From assembly GCA_016720905.1 (NCBI GenBank), contig JADKJT010000024.1, positions 1 to 64,000 on the forward strand: 64,000 nt of DNA. The letters run 5' to 3'. The position numbers and the translations under genes were made by a program. A model generated the notes under the pieces. It saw only the letters and a program-made list of their open reading frames with translations, searched no databases and was not told where the DNA came from. Of this stretch, positions 22,201 to 31,883 are shown piece by piece. Position 1 is the first letter of the stretch; each line of letters begins with the position of its first letter. This DNA comes from Gemmatimonadaceae bacterium. Lineage in GTDB: Bacteria; Gemmatimonadota; Gemmatimonadetes; Gemmatimonadales; Gemmatimonadaceae.

Positions 22201-22699
22201 GTGGCAATGATGTACTTGCCATCGGGCGTCCAAATGGGCGACTCGTACGTGTTGGTGTTGCCGCTGGTGAGTTGGACCGTGTCCTTCTTGTCGATGGAGA
22301 TGGTGAACAGGTTGTAGCCGCCGGTTCGATCACTGACGAACACGATGCGTTTGCCGTCCGGCGAGATGCGCGGCTGCGCGTCGAACGCCATGCCGCGCGT
22401 GAGCGGCGTGGCCTTCCCGCCGGCAATCGGCATGGTGTAGATATCGCCGAGCAAGTCGAAGACGAGGGTCGTCCGTCTTTGCTGACGTCGGACGACATCC
22501 AGTTGCCGCTCTTGGTCGTGAACGCGAGCGTGCGCGTGGGTTTGAGCGGAAGCCCTTCCTGCATCGGATCTCTGGTCGGTGGCGTGGCGCCGCCGCGTTG
22601 CGCGGTCGCCGTGATCGGCAGGCTCACCAGCGCGAGAATCGCCGCGCCGATGCGCCGACGGTGCCGGGGGACGAGTGGAGAGTGGTGCGACGCGAGCAT
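19238..22699 (-). pseudogene. Exported propeller-amidohydrolase (TolB-like plus imidazolonepropionase-like), frameshifted
   Basis: A very large secreted metal-dependent hydrolase. ATG 22699 gives a signal peptide (IGAAILALVSLPITATAQ) and then PD40/TolB-type propeller repeats (GDIYTMPIAGGKATPLTRG, AQPRISPDGKRIVFVSDRTG, YESPIWTPDGKYIIATRG, RPTLSPDGKWLVYGTRY, FEPTWSPDGQYIAYTTW). The C-terminal half is an amidohydrolase: GKTIIPGFVDTHAHLRV with the HxH metal motif, SGHEHTIP, SHGQQQGIGFHWEM, and a composite-domain end SLEVGKMADLIVFDRNPLEN. Joined length is about 1150 residues, normal for this family. Frame breaks at about 22475, 21210 and 21000 split it. Its likely substrates, peptides or cyclic amides, are inference. 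The 3' end abuts a heptamer repeat. Confidence 0.75.
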
Positions 22700-22839
22700 G
22701 TGAAATCCCTGTGCGAAGGAGGCCCGTGGGGGACGGCGACGGGGCGAGGGGGTTGGCCCGGGAAGAAAGTGAAGTGTGCATCGCCAAAGGGCCATAGTGG
22801 CGGGTTGCAGGTCCCGAGCCGAACAGTACCTTTGCGCCC

Positions 22840-24301
22840 ATGAAGACTCCTTACTGGAAATCGATGACGCTCGTGGCATCACTGTCCGCTGGCGCGCTCC
22901 CGACGCAGCTGCTGTGGGCGCAGCAGGGCACCGCGACCGATCCCACCGCCTCGCTGCTGAGCGAATTGATACGGGTCAACACCAGCAACCCACCGGGGAC
23001 CACCCAACCGCTAGTCGATCTGCTGGCGGCACGATTCAAGGCCGCGGGCTTCTCCGTGGAAATCTTTCCCACCCCGGACGCCGGCAAGTCCCACTTCATC
23101 GCCCGGCTCAAGGGCGATGGGAGCAAGCGACCCGTGTTGCTGGCCGCGCACGCCGATGTGGTGGGCGTCGAACGCGAAAAATGGTCGATGGACCCGTTCG
23201 CCGGCGTGATCAAGGATGGTCACGTGTACGGTCGCGGCGCGATTGACTTCAAGGGTGGCATGGCCGTGTTCGCGATGGCCGCACTGCGCCTGGCGGAAAC
23301 CAAGGTACCGCTGGCCCGCGACGTGATCTTCATGGCCGAAGCCGACGAGGAGGGCGCGCCGATGAACACCAGTTGGCTGGCGCGCGATCACTGGGCCTCG
23401 ATGGATGCGGAGTTCGCGCTCAACGAAGGCGGCTGGATCATCAAGGACGACGCGGGCAAAGTGCGCTACGTGAGCATCTCGACCGCCGACAAGTCGGTGG
23501 TCGGCATCACGCTCTCGGCCAAAGGCACGTCGACGCACTCCTCGATGCCGTTCCCCGACAACGCCATCGCGTCGCTGGGCGCGGCCCTCGGCCAAGATTG
23601 CCGCCTACGAAACCCCTGTGCAACTCACGGCCGAGTCGAAACAGTTCTTTCTGACGCTGGGCAAGACGAGCACTGGCGCGACCAGCCGCGCATTCCAGCA
23701 ACTGGTCAACGGCACTCCCGCGCAGGTACGCGCGGCAGACCGCGTGATCTCCAAGGATCCACTGCTGCACGCCATCATGCGCAACACCATTGCGCCGGTG
23801 CTGATCAGTGGTGGTTTTCGTTGCAACGTGATTCCCGGCACGGCCGAGGCCACACTGAATCTCCGACTGATTCCGGGCACCGATCCGAACGCGACATGGT
23901 GAAGCTGATCGAAAAGTTGGTGAAGGACCCGCGCATTACGGTGAAGCTCGCCAGCAGCACCGACGGTGCCCACCGCCACCACTGGCCGTGCGACGGCCAT
24001 TCCGGTTTCCTCGGTGGAGACCGAGTTGTACAAGGCGTTGGCACTGGAATCGAAGGCCCAGTGGCCGACGGCCGAAGTGACGCCGTATCTCTTTCAGGCG
24101 GGGACGGACGCGGCGGCGTGGCGCTCGCGCGGCGTGCCGGTCTACGGCATCTACCCGTATCCGATCAGCAACGACGAACTGCGGCGCATGCACGGCAACG
24201 ATGAGCGCGTAAGCGTCGCCGCCCTGCAGCAGGGTACCGACATGATCTACCGCACCCTGGTGCGGGTGGCCGGAAAAACCACGACACCGTCAGGCAAGTA
24301 A
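22840..24301 (+). pseudogene. M20-family metallopeptidase, exported, frameshifted
   Basis: A zinc-dependent M20 carboxypeptidase/deacylase-like enzyme. ATG 22840 gives a signal-peptide-like N-terminus (VASLSAGALPTQLLWAQ), then LLSELIRVNTSNPPG. The metal motifs follow: LLAAHADVVG (His, Asp), GRGAIDFKGG (bridging Asp), EADEEGAP (catalytic and metal Glu) and, near the end, an ALNEGG-type segment. The dimerisation lid (STHSSMPFPDNAI) is present. The reading frame breaks near 23590, 23895 and 23970; the last frame ends at 24301 after SNDELRRMHGNDERVS, which carries the final metal His. Joined length of about 485 residues is normal. It is divergent from the amidohydrolase and overlaps the ankyrin gene tail to tail by 12 bases. 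Confidence 0.75.
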
Positions 24302-25621
24302 CAGCGCATCGAGCTCGGCATCGCCGCAGGGCAGGCGCACGCCGTCCGTTGTCGCGCCCGACACCAGCAATGCCATCACCGACGCCGTGCTGCGGCGATG
24401 CATCCAGTAGGAGTCGACGCAGGCCGAGACGGCCCGCATCAGTGGCGAGCGCCCCGCGCCATCGCGCGCGTTGACATCCGCACCGCGTGCGACGAGCAGG
24501 CGCACGGTTTCGGGCCAACCGCGCCAAGCGGCTACATGGAGCGCGGTGCTGCGTGGCGCAATGTCCCAATAACCGTTCCCGTCCACATCCAGTGCGTCGA
24601 CGGGCACGCCAAGGTCGAGCAGTGCGCGCACACCGTTGGTGTTGCCGATGCCGGCAAACTCGGCCAGCAGGGCGCCACCGCGGGCCAGGACGTCGGCGTG
24701 GAGCGGCGGGAACGTTGTGAGCAACGCCTGCACCTCGGTGGAATCGCCCTTGGCGCACGCGGCGAGCACGGCGTTCGCGCCACTGAGCGCGGTGTTGATC
24801 CCACGCTGTTCGAGCAGGGACAGCACATCGCCCCGACCCTTACGCGCGGCCAGCGCAATCGATGACCCTCCGTGTCCCGCAATGACGGGATCACCGCCGG
24901 CGTCAAGCAGTCGCGCAATGATCGCGAGGTCGTTGTCTCGTCGGATGGCCTGTTGCAGTGCGGTGTACCCCCAACGCGTCAACCGATTGGGATCCGCGCC
25001 GTTAACCAGCAGCAGGGCAATCCCGTGTTCATCGTGCCAGTCGCACTTGCGCAGCAGCATGGTGGCCAGGCTGTCGGCGGTCAGCGTGTCATGCTCGATC
25101 AGGGCGCGCAGCGCCGCATTGTCGTACGTCTCCGGTGTGTGGTAGGTCACCTCGTCATCGTTGGCGTCGGCGCCATGCTCCAACAGCAATCGCGTCAGTG
25201 CTCCGACATGCGCAATCCCGCTGGCGCCATACAGGACGCTCTCCCATTCCGCCTTCTGCCGACCGCCGGCCGTCATGAATCCGGTATTGGCGCTGGCTCC
25301 GCCTCGCAGCAACGCGGTCGCCGCCCCGACAAATCCCTCCGTGCGCGCGGCATCGTGCTGCAGGAAACGGGAGAAGCACAGATAGGTGAGGGCATCCCAT
25401 CCGTGGGGACCGCCCTTGGTGGTGGCAGCGCGCGGGTCATTGGCCAGCGTGCCCAGCACCAGTGCCTCGTCGCCCAGCACAGCCGCGGTGTAAATGTTCG
25501 CGCCGGCTACCTGCGGATGCATGGCCAGCAGTTCGTTGGCACGGTCGAGAGTGCCCGACGCATGATCGGCATCCTGCGGGACGGTCGCGGCAACCAGAAA
25601 ATCGGCGATCGGATCGGTCAC
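24290..25621 (-). CDS. Ankyrin-repeat protein
   Basis: A 443-residue cytoplasmic repeat protein with no signal peptide. Ankyrin units are clear through most of its length: TALLRGGASANTGF, LTRLLLEHGADANDDE, LLLVNGADPNRLTRWGYTAL, IARLLDAGGDPVIAGHGG, STALHVAAWRGWPETVRLLV and ARGADVNARDGAGRSPLMRA. Ankyrin arrays mediate protein binding; the partner is unknown. The frame stays open to 25816, but GTG 25621 (VTDPIADFLVAA) has GGAG six bases upstream and leaves a 65-base region divergent from the MFS gene, so I choose it. The 3' end overlaps the M20 gene by 12 bases. Confidence 0.8.
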   Translation of the reverse strand: MTDPIADFLVAATVPQDADHASGTLDRANELLAMHPQVAGANIYTAAVLGDEALVLGTLANDPRAATTKGGPHGWDALTYLCFSRFLQHDAARTEGFVGAATALLRGGASANTGFMTAGGRQKAEWESVLYGASGIAHVGALTRLLLEHGADANDDEVTYHTPETYDNAALRALIEHDTLTADSLATMLLRKCDWHDEHGIALLLVNGADPNRLTRWGYTALQQAIRRDNDLAIIARLLDAGGDPVIAGHGGSSIALAARKGRGDVLSLLEQRGINTALSGANAVLAACAKGDSTEVQALLTTFPPLHADVLARGGALLAEFAGIGNTNGVRALLDLGVPVDALDVDGNGYWDIAPRSTALHVAAWRGWPETVRLLVARGADVNARDGAGRSPLMRAVSACVDSYWMHRRSTASVMALLVSGATTDGVRLPCGDAELDALLLA

Positions 25622-25686
25622 GTGAGCTCCGGCGCATGGGGAGCGGGGGTGCAGCGAGCCATCGCGCAAGATACTACGTTTGCCCG

Positions 25687-27102
25687 ATGCCCGAATATTC
25701 TGCCCCGTCCCGGAATCGGCAACACGTTCGCGACGCGACGACCGATGCGCGGACGATTGCCGAGTCGCCCTCGGAGCAGGCGGCCTTTTCCAAGGCGGCC
25801 ACGCGACTGCTGCCAATGCTCTTCGTCTGCTACATCGTCGCCTATCTCGACCGCGTGAATATCGGATTTGCGAAGCTGCAAATGGTCGCGTCGTTGGAGT
25901 TCTCCGATGCAGTGTACGGATTCGGCGCCGGCATCTTCTTCATCGGGTATTTCCTGTTTGAGGTGCCCAGCAACCTGATCCTCGAGCGTGTGGGTGCCCG
26001 GGCGTGGATTGCCCGCATCATGATCACGTGGGCGATGGTGTCGGGCGCGTTTGCGTTCGTGGCGGCTATCCCCTGGGGGCCGCTGCCCGCCCTGTTTGGA
26101 CTCCGACGCGTGGAGTTCAGTTTCTACGCGTTGCGATTCCTGCTCGGCATTGCCGAGGCCGGATTCTTCCCTGGGATCATTCTCTATCTCACCTACTGGT
26201 TCCCGGCGGCGCGACGGGCGCGTACGGTGGCGTTGTTCATGACGGCGGTGAGCGTGGCCAACGTGGTCGGGGCGCCACTGTCGGGCGCTATCATGCAGTA
26301 TCTGGATGGGTGGGCCGGATGGGCCGGCTGGCGGTGGCTCTTTGTCGTGGAAGCGATTCCGTCGTTGATCGTCGGCGTCGCCGTGCTGACCTGGTTGCCC
26401 GATCGTCCCGCCAACGCGCGCTGGCTCAATGTCGATGAACGCGATGCCATCGTGCGGCGCATCGATGCGGATCGCGCGTCCGGCGACACGCTGGCCACTG
26501 CGTCCGGCCACGGCGTGCGCGCGGCCTTCTCCGACGGGCGAGTCTGGATGCTGGCGTTTGTCTACCTGACGCTGACATTCGCGCTGTACGCCATCAACTT
26601 CTGGATGCCAACCCTGGTGCAGGAGATTGGGATTCGGCGCACGGACTACCTGCGCATCGGTCTGGTCACGATGATCCCGTGGGGATTGGGCGGCATGGCG
26701 ATGGTGCTGGTTGGCGCACATTCCGACCGGACCGGGGAACGTCGATGGCACGCAACCGGGGCTCTCCTTGTCACGGCGCTGGGTATGGCCTTGCTCGCCG
26801 TGGTCGGACACGCGCCGGCCTGGTCAATCCTTGCGCTGTCGTTGGTCACGTGTGGCACGCTCTCGGCCGTGGCCACATTCTGGGCCGTGCCAACGGCATT
26901 CCTGCGCCACACAGCGGCCGCTGCCGGTATTGCGTGGATCAACTCTGTCGGCAATCTCGGTGGCCATTTCGGGCCTGACCTGATTGGACGTATTCGCGAG
27001 GCCACCGGATCGTCCGCGAATGCCTTCGTCGCGCTCTCCGTGATCTCGGCATCGGGCGCGCTGGTGATGTGGTGGGTGACGCGCGTGCGCGCCGAACGAT
27101 GA
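25687..27102 (+). CDS. MFS transporter, anion:cation symporter (ACS) type
   Basis: A 12-span inner-membrane carrier of 471 residues. ATG 25687 starts a hydrophilic N-terminus of about 35 residues. The first span contains YIVAYLDRVNIGFAKLQM, the DRxNIG signature of the ACS family (organic anions such as hydroxyphenylacetate, tartrate, phthalate or hexuronates, usually with H+ or Na+). Also seen: FFIGYFLFEVPSNLILERVG, FLLGIAEAGFFPGIILYLTYWFP (span 4-5 motif) and the central cytoplasmic loop before GVRAAFSDGRVWML. The substrate cannot be told from sequence alone and no adjacent catabolic gene points to one. It shares a short divergent promoter region with the ankyrin gene. Confidence 0.85.
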   Translation: MPEYSAPSRNRQHVRDATTDARTIAESPSEQAAFSKAATRLLPMLFVCYIVAYLDRVNIGFAKLQMVASLEFSDAVYGFGAGIFFIGYFLFEVPSNLILERVGARAWIARIMITWAMVSGAFAFVAAIPWGPLPALFGLRRVEFSFYALRFLLGIAEAGFFPGIILYLTYWFPAARRARTVALFMTAVSVANVVGAPLSGAIMQYLDGWAGWAGWRWLFVVEAIPSLIVGVAVLTWLPDRPANARWLNVDERDAIVRRIDADRASGDTLATASGHGVRAAFSDGRVWMLAFVYLTLTFALYAINFWMPTLVQEIGIRRTDYLRIGLVTMIPWGLGGMAMVLVGAHSDRTGERRWHATGALLVTALGMALLAVVGHAPAWSILALSLVTCGTLSAVATFWAVPTAFLRHTAAAAGIAWINSVGNLGGHFGPDLIGRIREATGSSANAFVALSVISASGALVMWWVTRVRAER

Positions 27103-27120
27103 AACGTCCGGCGTCCCTCG

Positions 27121-27678
27121 CTATTTGAGTCCCGTCACAAACTGCAGATACGCCTCACGCTGCGCCTCGACGGCCTCGACGGGACCGAAGCACTGGAAGA
27201 ACAATGTGCCGCGCGGCGTCTCGACCACCATCGCAATGAGCACGTGATTCGGCCGTGCCGCCTCGGCCGTCGAACCGGTGCCAATACCCCGCGCATATGT
27301 GCCACGGTACTCGGCCATCGTGATGGGAAACGGCTTCGTCAGCTGGGTCCGCTTTTCCTCAACCGGCTGGCCTGTTGGATTGGAAAACTGACTCTTCCAC
27401 CGCTCGAGATTGGCATCGACCGATCCGCCCTGTCCCGGGCCGAAGAAATACACGACGACCTCGGCACTGCCGCTGCCAACCGATGCCGTCGAGTACTCGG
27501 CCAGCCGCATACTCGAGGACGGGGCGCGGGAGCTCCATGTGGACGGAACCGCCGTCTGGTAGTCGAGAAACGTGGTCAGTGATCCGGACGATGGGGCGTT
27601 CTGCGCCCCCAACGTGGCAACCGGCAGCGTCGCCAGCGAAAGGGTCAACGCGAACAGCCGGAGGCGGGCACGGAGCAT
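27121..27678 (-). CDS. Exported protein of unknown function (185 aa)
   Basis: ATG 27678 gives a signal peptide (LRLFALTLSLATLPVATLGAQ), so the product is periplasmic or secreted. The mature part has no cysteine pairs or catalytic motif that I recognise. It is Ser/Thr-rich at first (SSGSLTTFLDYQTAVPSTW) and then has an alternating beta-like pattern (VLIAMVVETPRGTLFFQCFG) with a short C-terminal helix (AQREAYLQFVTGLK). This resembles the small lipoprotein-like exported proteins common in Gemmatimonadota, but no function can be assigned. Convergent with the MFS gene, 18 bases apart. Confidence 0.65.
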   Translation of the reverse strand: MLRARLRLFALTLSLATLPVATLGAQNAPSSGSLTTFLDYQTAVPSTWSSRAPSSSMRLAEYSTASVGSGSAEVVVYFFGPGQGGSVDANLERWKSQFSNPTGQPVEEKRTQLTKPFPITMAEYRGTYARGIGTGSTAEAARPNHVLIAMVVETPRGTLFFQCFGPVEAVEAQREAYLQFVTGLK

Positions 27679-27822
27679 GGCGGGGCGGGTGGGGTAGTGG
27701 ACGTCGGGTATGGCCAGGGGAGCCCCGGCCAGGTCACAGCGCTGTCACCAACAATAGCGCGTGACCGCCCCCGCGCGCTAACGTTACGGCATCTACCACC
27801 CCCCTTACCGAGACACCTCTCT

Positions 27823-28533
27823 ATGGCAAGAACGTTTGGCTTCAAGATGGCAGTGGCAGCACTGGTGCTGGTTCCGTCAATCGCCGCGGCGCAGGGCGAC
27901 ACGGAAAAGTCGCGCACCGTCGCCGGCGGCGGCATTTCAATCGCCGGCTGGCAGGGCAAGATCGACGCGAAGGAAACCGCCGCCGGACTGACGCTGAATG
28001 ATGCGAAGCTCATGAAGATGGGCAACGACATGATGGTGACGACGGGACCGGCGGTGGCCTACTGGAATCCGGCCAACAAGGCGACTGGCAACTACACCGT
28101 GAAGGCGACGTTCAAGGAACCGGCGTACATGAACGTCAACACCCATCCGCATCCGTATGGCATCATGATTGCCGGGAACGATATGGGAACGGACACGCAG
28201 AGCTATCTGTACTGCGCGGCCTACGGCAACGGCAATTTCATCGTGCGTGGCTTCGGTCCGGCGGCGTTTCAGATGAACGGTGGGCGTGGCGGCGCTGATC
28301 CGGCCGTGAACAAGGCGGCCGAGAAAGGCGCGCCCGTGCAGCAGGAGATCGCGATGACGGTGACGGCCGACAAGGTCGATTGCATCATCAACGGCAAGGT
28401 CGTGGCCAGCTACGACAAGACGGCGGTCGTGGGCGAAGGCAAGCTCAAGTCGACGGATGGCGTGTATGGTTTCCGCTTTGCACACAACACCGATGGCCTC
28501 GTCTCGGGTTTGACGATGACGAAGAACAAGTAG
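27823..28533 (+). CDS. Exported protein, possible concanavalin-like (DUF1080-like) fold
   Basis: ATG 27823 starts a 236-residue protein with a signal peptide (MAVAALVLVPSIAAAQ). The mature sequence is beta-rich and ends in a pattern seen in 3-keto-disaccharide-hydrolase/DUF1080-like lectin folds: VTADKVDCIINGKVVASYDK, then GVYGFRFAHNTDGLVSGLTM. Earlier parts (SYLYCAAYGNGNFIVRGFG) fit the same sandwich. I see no clear catalytic residues. A role in carbohydrate binding or turnover is inference. The next gene, an ornithine-cyclodeaminase-family enzyme, begins 12 bases downstream, so the two may be co-transcribed although they look unrelated. Confidence 0.65.
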   Translation: MARTFGFKMAVAALVLVPSIAAAQGDTEKSRTVAGGGISIAGWQGKIDAKETAAGLTLNDAKLMKMGNDMMVTTGPAVAYWNPANKATGNYTVKATFKEPAYMNVNTHPHPYGIMIAGNDMGTDTQSYLYCAAYGNGNFIVRGFGPAAFQMNGGRGGADPAVNKAAEKGAPVQQEIAMTVTADKVDCIINGKVVASYDKTAVVGEGKLKSTDGVYGFRFAHNTDGLVSGLTMTKNK

Positions 28534-28545
28534 CCTGGCGTTCGC

Positions 28546-29478
28546 TTGCTGACCGTCTACACGGCGCAGCAGGTACACGCGGCTCTCGACTGGGAGACGC
28601 TGGACTCGGCGCTCACCGCGGCATTCGCGGTGGGCGCCGATGTGCCGTTACGGCATTCGCATGCGCTCAACGACGTCGACGCGCTGTTGTTGATGCCGGC
28701 CTGGACCAAGGCGCACATCGGACTGAAAGTCGTCACGTTCATGCCGGGTGCGCCGGCGCTTGGCGCGCCCACCGTGGGTGCCACTTACCTGCTGTTCGAT
28801 CGTGCCACCGGACAGGCGCAAGCGGTGATGGACGGCGACGCCATCACGGTACGCCGCACGGCGGCCGTGTCCGCCATCGCGGCGCGGTTCATGGCGCGCG
28901 CCGATGCGCGCACACTGCTCATGGTGGGCACCGGGCATCTGTCGGCGTGGATGGTGCGGGCCCACTGTGCGTTGCGCCCGGGCATTGATCGCGTGGCCGT
29001 CTGGGGACGTGACAGGCAGCGGTCGACGGCGTTGGTGGAACGCCTGCGCACTGAGGGGTTGCCGGTGGCCGTGGCCACCGATCTTGAAGCGGCGGTGCGC
29101 ACGGCTGACATCGTCAGCTGTGCCACCACGGCGCGTTCACCGGTGGTGTTGGGCGAGTGGATTTCGCCCGGTACGCATGTTGACCTGGTTGGCGGCTTCA
29201 CGCGCGACATGCGTGAGGTGGACGACGCGGCGGTGTCGCGAAGCCGTATTGCGGTGGACAGTTACCGCGGGGCGCTGGCAGAGGCCGGCGACTTGGTCGT
29301 GCCGTTGGAAACTGGTGTGGTTGTGCGCGACCAGGTGGTTGCCGAGTTGGCGGAGTTGGTGCGTGGTGACGTGGTGGGTCGCACGAGCGCGCAGCAGGTC
29401 ACGCTGTTCAAGTCCGTGGGGACGGCACTGGCCGATCTGGCGGCGGCGCAGGCGGTGGCGACGTCTGGAAGTCGCTAG
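28546..29478 (+). CDS. Ornithine cyclodeaminase / mu-crystallin family protein
   Basis: A 310-residue NAD(P)-dependent enzyme of the OCD/mu-crystallin family, which includes ornithine cyclodeaminase, alanine dehydrogenase and imine reductases. Seen: the substrate-side lysine region (HIGLKVVTFMPG), the DGDAITVRRTAAVSAIAARF segment, the Rossmann motif LLMVGTGHLSAWMVRAH, and ADIVSCATTARSPVVLGEWI followed by HVDLVGGFTRDMREVD, all classical for the family. TTG 28546 is the start given by the open frame; no better ATG precedes the conserved region. Exact substrate is open. The stop overlaps the CobW-family gene's stop: the four bases CTAG at 29475-29478 supply a TAG on each strand. Confidence 0.8.
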   Translation: MLTVYTAQQVHAALDWETLDSALTAAFAVGADVPLRHSHALNDVDALLLMPAWTKAHIGLKVVTFMPGAPALGAPTVGATYLLFDRATGQAQAVMDGDAITVRRTAAVSAIAARFMARADARTLLMVGTGHLSAWMVRAHCALRPGIDRVAVWGRDRQRSTALVERLRTEGLPVAVATDLEAAVRTADIVSCATTARSPVVLGEWISPGTHVDLVGGFTRDMREVDDAAVSRSRIAVDSYRGALAEAGDLVVPLETGVVVRDQVVAELAELVRGDVVGRTSAQQVTLFKSVGTALADLAAAQAVATSGSR

Positions 29479-30425
29479 CGGCGCGCTGCATCGAGCGCCG
29501 TGAGTTGCGACGCGAGCTCCGCGAGTGGAAGCTCGACCCCGATGAAGAGCGCCACCGGCCGTGCATCGGCGTGCGGCCATGAGCGATCCAGCAGCACCTT
29601 CTTCCTCCCGCCGATCCGGTTCCAGACGAACATCTCATCAGGGCTATCGCTGAACCGCACCATCCCTTTGGCGCGAACAACCGACGCGGGCAACGCGCTC
29701 GCGAAGCGCAGGAACGCGTCGCGATCCACCTGTGCGGGCAAGGGCATGGTAGCGGTCGCAAACGGATGCGCGTGCGCCGCGCGAGGCGCGTCAGGCGAGC
29801 GGACATTCGCGTCCGGGCGCGCGGTCCGCGTGGCGATGTCCCGCGCATTCGCGGACAGTCGCGCGACCGTGTCGGCAAACAACGCCGGCGAGGTGACCTC
29901 AGCGCGCGCGTTGACCGCACGGATGCTCGCTTCCACCGCCGCCAGCCGGGGCGCCTTGAGACGGTGCGTCCAGTTGAATACCAGATGCGTCGCGGTGCGG
30001 GCCTGCGCCGCCTCCAGCGCATTGTGCCACCACCGTCGCTGCCACCGCGATGCATCGATCACCGTGATCTGCAGCGGCAGCGTGAACTGCGACAAGCGCT
30101 GGTCCATCGACAGGTATCCCAGCAGCTCGTCCGCCTCGGTCGCGCCGTTGGCTTCAATCAGCATCACATCACCCGCATTGCCCGTGACGGCATGCAGCGT
30201 GTCCATCAGCTCGCGCAACGACGTGCAGCACACGCACTCACCATTCAGCGGCGTCACCAGCGCATCCAACTGGGCCAGTCGGGCCGCATCGATGGTGGCG
30301 TTCACGAAGTCATTGAGAATGACGCGGGGGCGCAAGCCGCGCGCGTGCAACTCGGGAATGACCTCGGTCAGAAATCGGGTCTTGCCGGCGCCCAGAAACC
30401 CGACCAAAAGGACGAGCGGGATCAT
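29475..30425 (-). CDS. CobW/COG0523-family G3E GTPase
   Basis: A GTPase of the G3E class that includes metal chaperones (CobW, YeiR, zinc-handling ZNG1-like proteins). ATG 30425 (MIPLVLLVGF) puts the Walker A motif GFLGAGKT at residues 9-16. CVCC at 64-67 is the conserved CxCC metal-binding motif. ANGATEADELL and the VFNWTHRL segment lie where switch and guanine-specificity elements are expected, although the canonical NKxD is replaced by NWTH. A CobW_C-like end (GMVRFSDSPDEMFVWNRIGG) follows. An in-frame ATG at 30452 exists. It is 37 bases downstream of the LanC-like gene on the same strand, so it may supply or regulate metal for that exported protein; this link is inference. Confidence 0.8.
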   Translation of the reverse strand: MIPLVLLVGFLGAGKTRFLTEVIPELHARGLRPRVILNDFVNATIDAARLAQLDALVTPLNGECVCCTSLRELMDTLHAVTGNAGDVMLIEANGATEADELLGYLSMDQRLSQFTLPLQITVIDASRWQRRWWHNALEAAQARTATHLVFNWTHRLKAPRLAAVEASIRAVNARAEVTSPALFADTVARLSANARDIATRTARPDANVRSPDAPRAAHAHPFATATMPLPAQVDRDAFLRFASALPASVVRAKGMVRFSDSPDEMFVWNRIGGRKKVLLDRSWPHADARPVALFIGVELPLAELASQLTALDAARR

Positions 30426-30462
30426 CGATGCGTGATGGGCAACTGCGGCCACACTCCCCGCG

Positions 30463-31863
30463 TCAGCCCCATGATGGCATGTCCGGCAGCACGACGAAGG
30501 GTTTGCGACGCTGCAGAGCGCCGTCGAGATGCAACAGCGCGAGACCCACTCCAGCCGCGCCCTGCATCAACCCCGTCTGCGCCACCACGTCCAATGGGCT
30601 CACACGATTCTCCGCCTGCACCCACTTGAGGCCGTCGCCGTCAGTGGTGGCTCGCGACAGCGTGTTGTCCATCACCCGGGTAGCGAGCGCGAGATGCGAC
30701 GGATCGCGCCCCGCCACGTACAGGGCCGTGAAGAACTCCGCAATGCCGCAGTTCCCGCAGCACTGCGAAATGTTGTTCCAGTACCCCGAACGATCGGGGT
30801 GCTGTTCCGGCGCACCGCTTTCCGTGATGCCCTGCACGAGCTGGGGGATGTAGGCGTTCCAGCGCGCGTCACGCGTGGCCATCGCCAGCTGTCGGTAGAA
30901 CCGCGCGGTTCCGGCCGGTCCATGACACCAGCTCAGGTAGTACAGCTGCTCGCCACCGGGTTCGGAGTGGAAGATCTTCCGCCCGCCCGCGGGCATGTGC
31001 GTGGTGATCGCGTCGAGATACGTCGCGCCGGAACGCGCCGCGTCGAGCGCCGGGGCGGCGTGCTCGCGATCATGCTGCGCAAACGTGGCCAGCGTGTACC
31101 CAACGCCCGCCGTTCCGTGCGAGAAGTTGGGATAACGACGCGGCATGGCCCCGTTGATGCTCCACTTGAGCCCACCGTGCTCGGCCACGCCGGCGTCGAT
31201 GAGTGCGGCCACCACGCGGCGCTCATCCTCGCGCCATTCACGCCACGACGGATCGCGTTCCTCCAGCCACAACAGCGTGAGCAAAATGCCGCTGGTACCC
31301 GAGATGATATCGGTGGACTCGTTCCACGACGCGCTGGGTCGGTTTGCCCGCATGGCATCGGCGAGCAGTCGTCCAATGCGATCGACCGCATCAGAATACG
31401 CGACCGTGTGCGTGGCTTCAAACGTGAGCCGCAGGGCATACGCGATGCCGGCAACGCCGGTATACAGGCCGGCGCCTTCGTCGCCGAGGGCCGCCCCGTA
31501 CGTGGGCAGCGTGGCGATGAGATGGTCGGCAGCGCCGCGCGCCACCTGCAGATAGCGCGCGTCACCCGTGGCGCGATGCAGCTCGAGATAGAACAGCAGC
31601 ACACCCGCACTGCCGCTGTAGAGATTCTGCTGGACCGATTTCGGGTCGCCGGGATTGGCGGGCCAGGTGATGCGCCCGCCATCTTTTATGGCCGATCGCG
31701 CAATCCATCGCTCAGCGCGAAGCGCCGCGTCCAGATACGGTCGGCTGTCCGCCGATGGCATCAACCCGTTCAGCGCACGCAGCACTGTCGGCGAAAGCGT
31801 GCTCGCTGCCGCCACAAGAGTGGCCTGCCCCAACAGGTCGCGTCGAGTGAGCGGCGAACGCAT
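30463..31863 (-). CDS. Exported LanC-like protein
   Basis: A 466-residue LanC/LanCL-like alpha-toroid protein. Seven GxxG repeat motifs are visible (SGSAGVLLF, TGVAGIAYA, SGTSGILLT, HGTAGVGYT, HGPAGTARF, GNCGIAEF, QGAAGVGLA), matching the sevenfold barrel. Zinc-ligand positions are WCHG (C313) and CCG (C368, C369), where classical LanC has Cys-His, so the third ligand looks changed to Cys. The N-terminus SPLTRRDLLGQATLVAAAST is a twin-arginine-type export signal, unlike cytoplasmic lantibiotic cyclases. No lanthipeptide precursor or dehydratase lies nearby, so lanthionine synthesis is doubtful. The gene starts 20 bases after the GH29 gene and is followed by a CobW-family GTPase: likely one operon. 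Confidence 0.75.
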   Translation of the reverse strand: MRSPLTRRDLLGQATLVAAASTLSPTVLRALNGLMPSADSRPYLDAALRAERWIARSAIKDGGRITWPANPGDPKSVQQNLYSGSAGVLLFYLELHRATGDARYLQVARGAADHLIATLPTYGAALGDEGAGLYTGVAGIAYALRLTFEATHTVAYSDAVDRIGRLLADAMRANRPSASWNESTDIISGTSGILLTLLWLEERDPSWREWREDERRVVAALIDAGVAEHGGLKWSINGAMPRRYPNFSHGTAGVGYTLATFAQHDREHAAPALDAARSGATYLDAITTHMPAGGRKIFHSEPGGEQLYYLSWCHGPAGTARFYRQLAMATRDARWNAYIPQLVQGITESGAPEQHPDRSGYWNNISQCCGNCGIAEFFTALYVAGRDPSHLALATRVMDNTLSRATTDGDGLKWVQAENRVSPLDVVAQTGLMQGAAGVGLALLHLDGALQRRKPFVVLPDMPSWG

Positions 31864-31883
31864 TGGCGGGCGCCCTGGCAACG

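Noticed and set aside
30463..31863. A lanthipeptide biosynthesis cluster
   Set aside because: No precursor peptide, LanB/LanM dehydratase or transporter is adjacent, and the LanC-like protein is exported.
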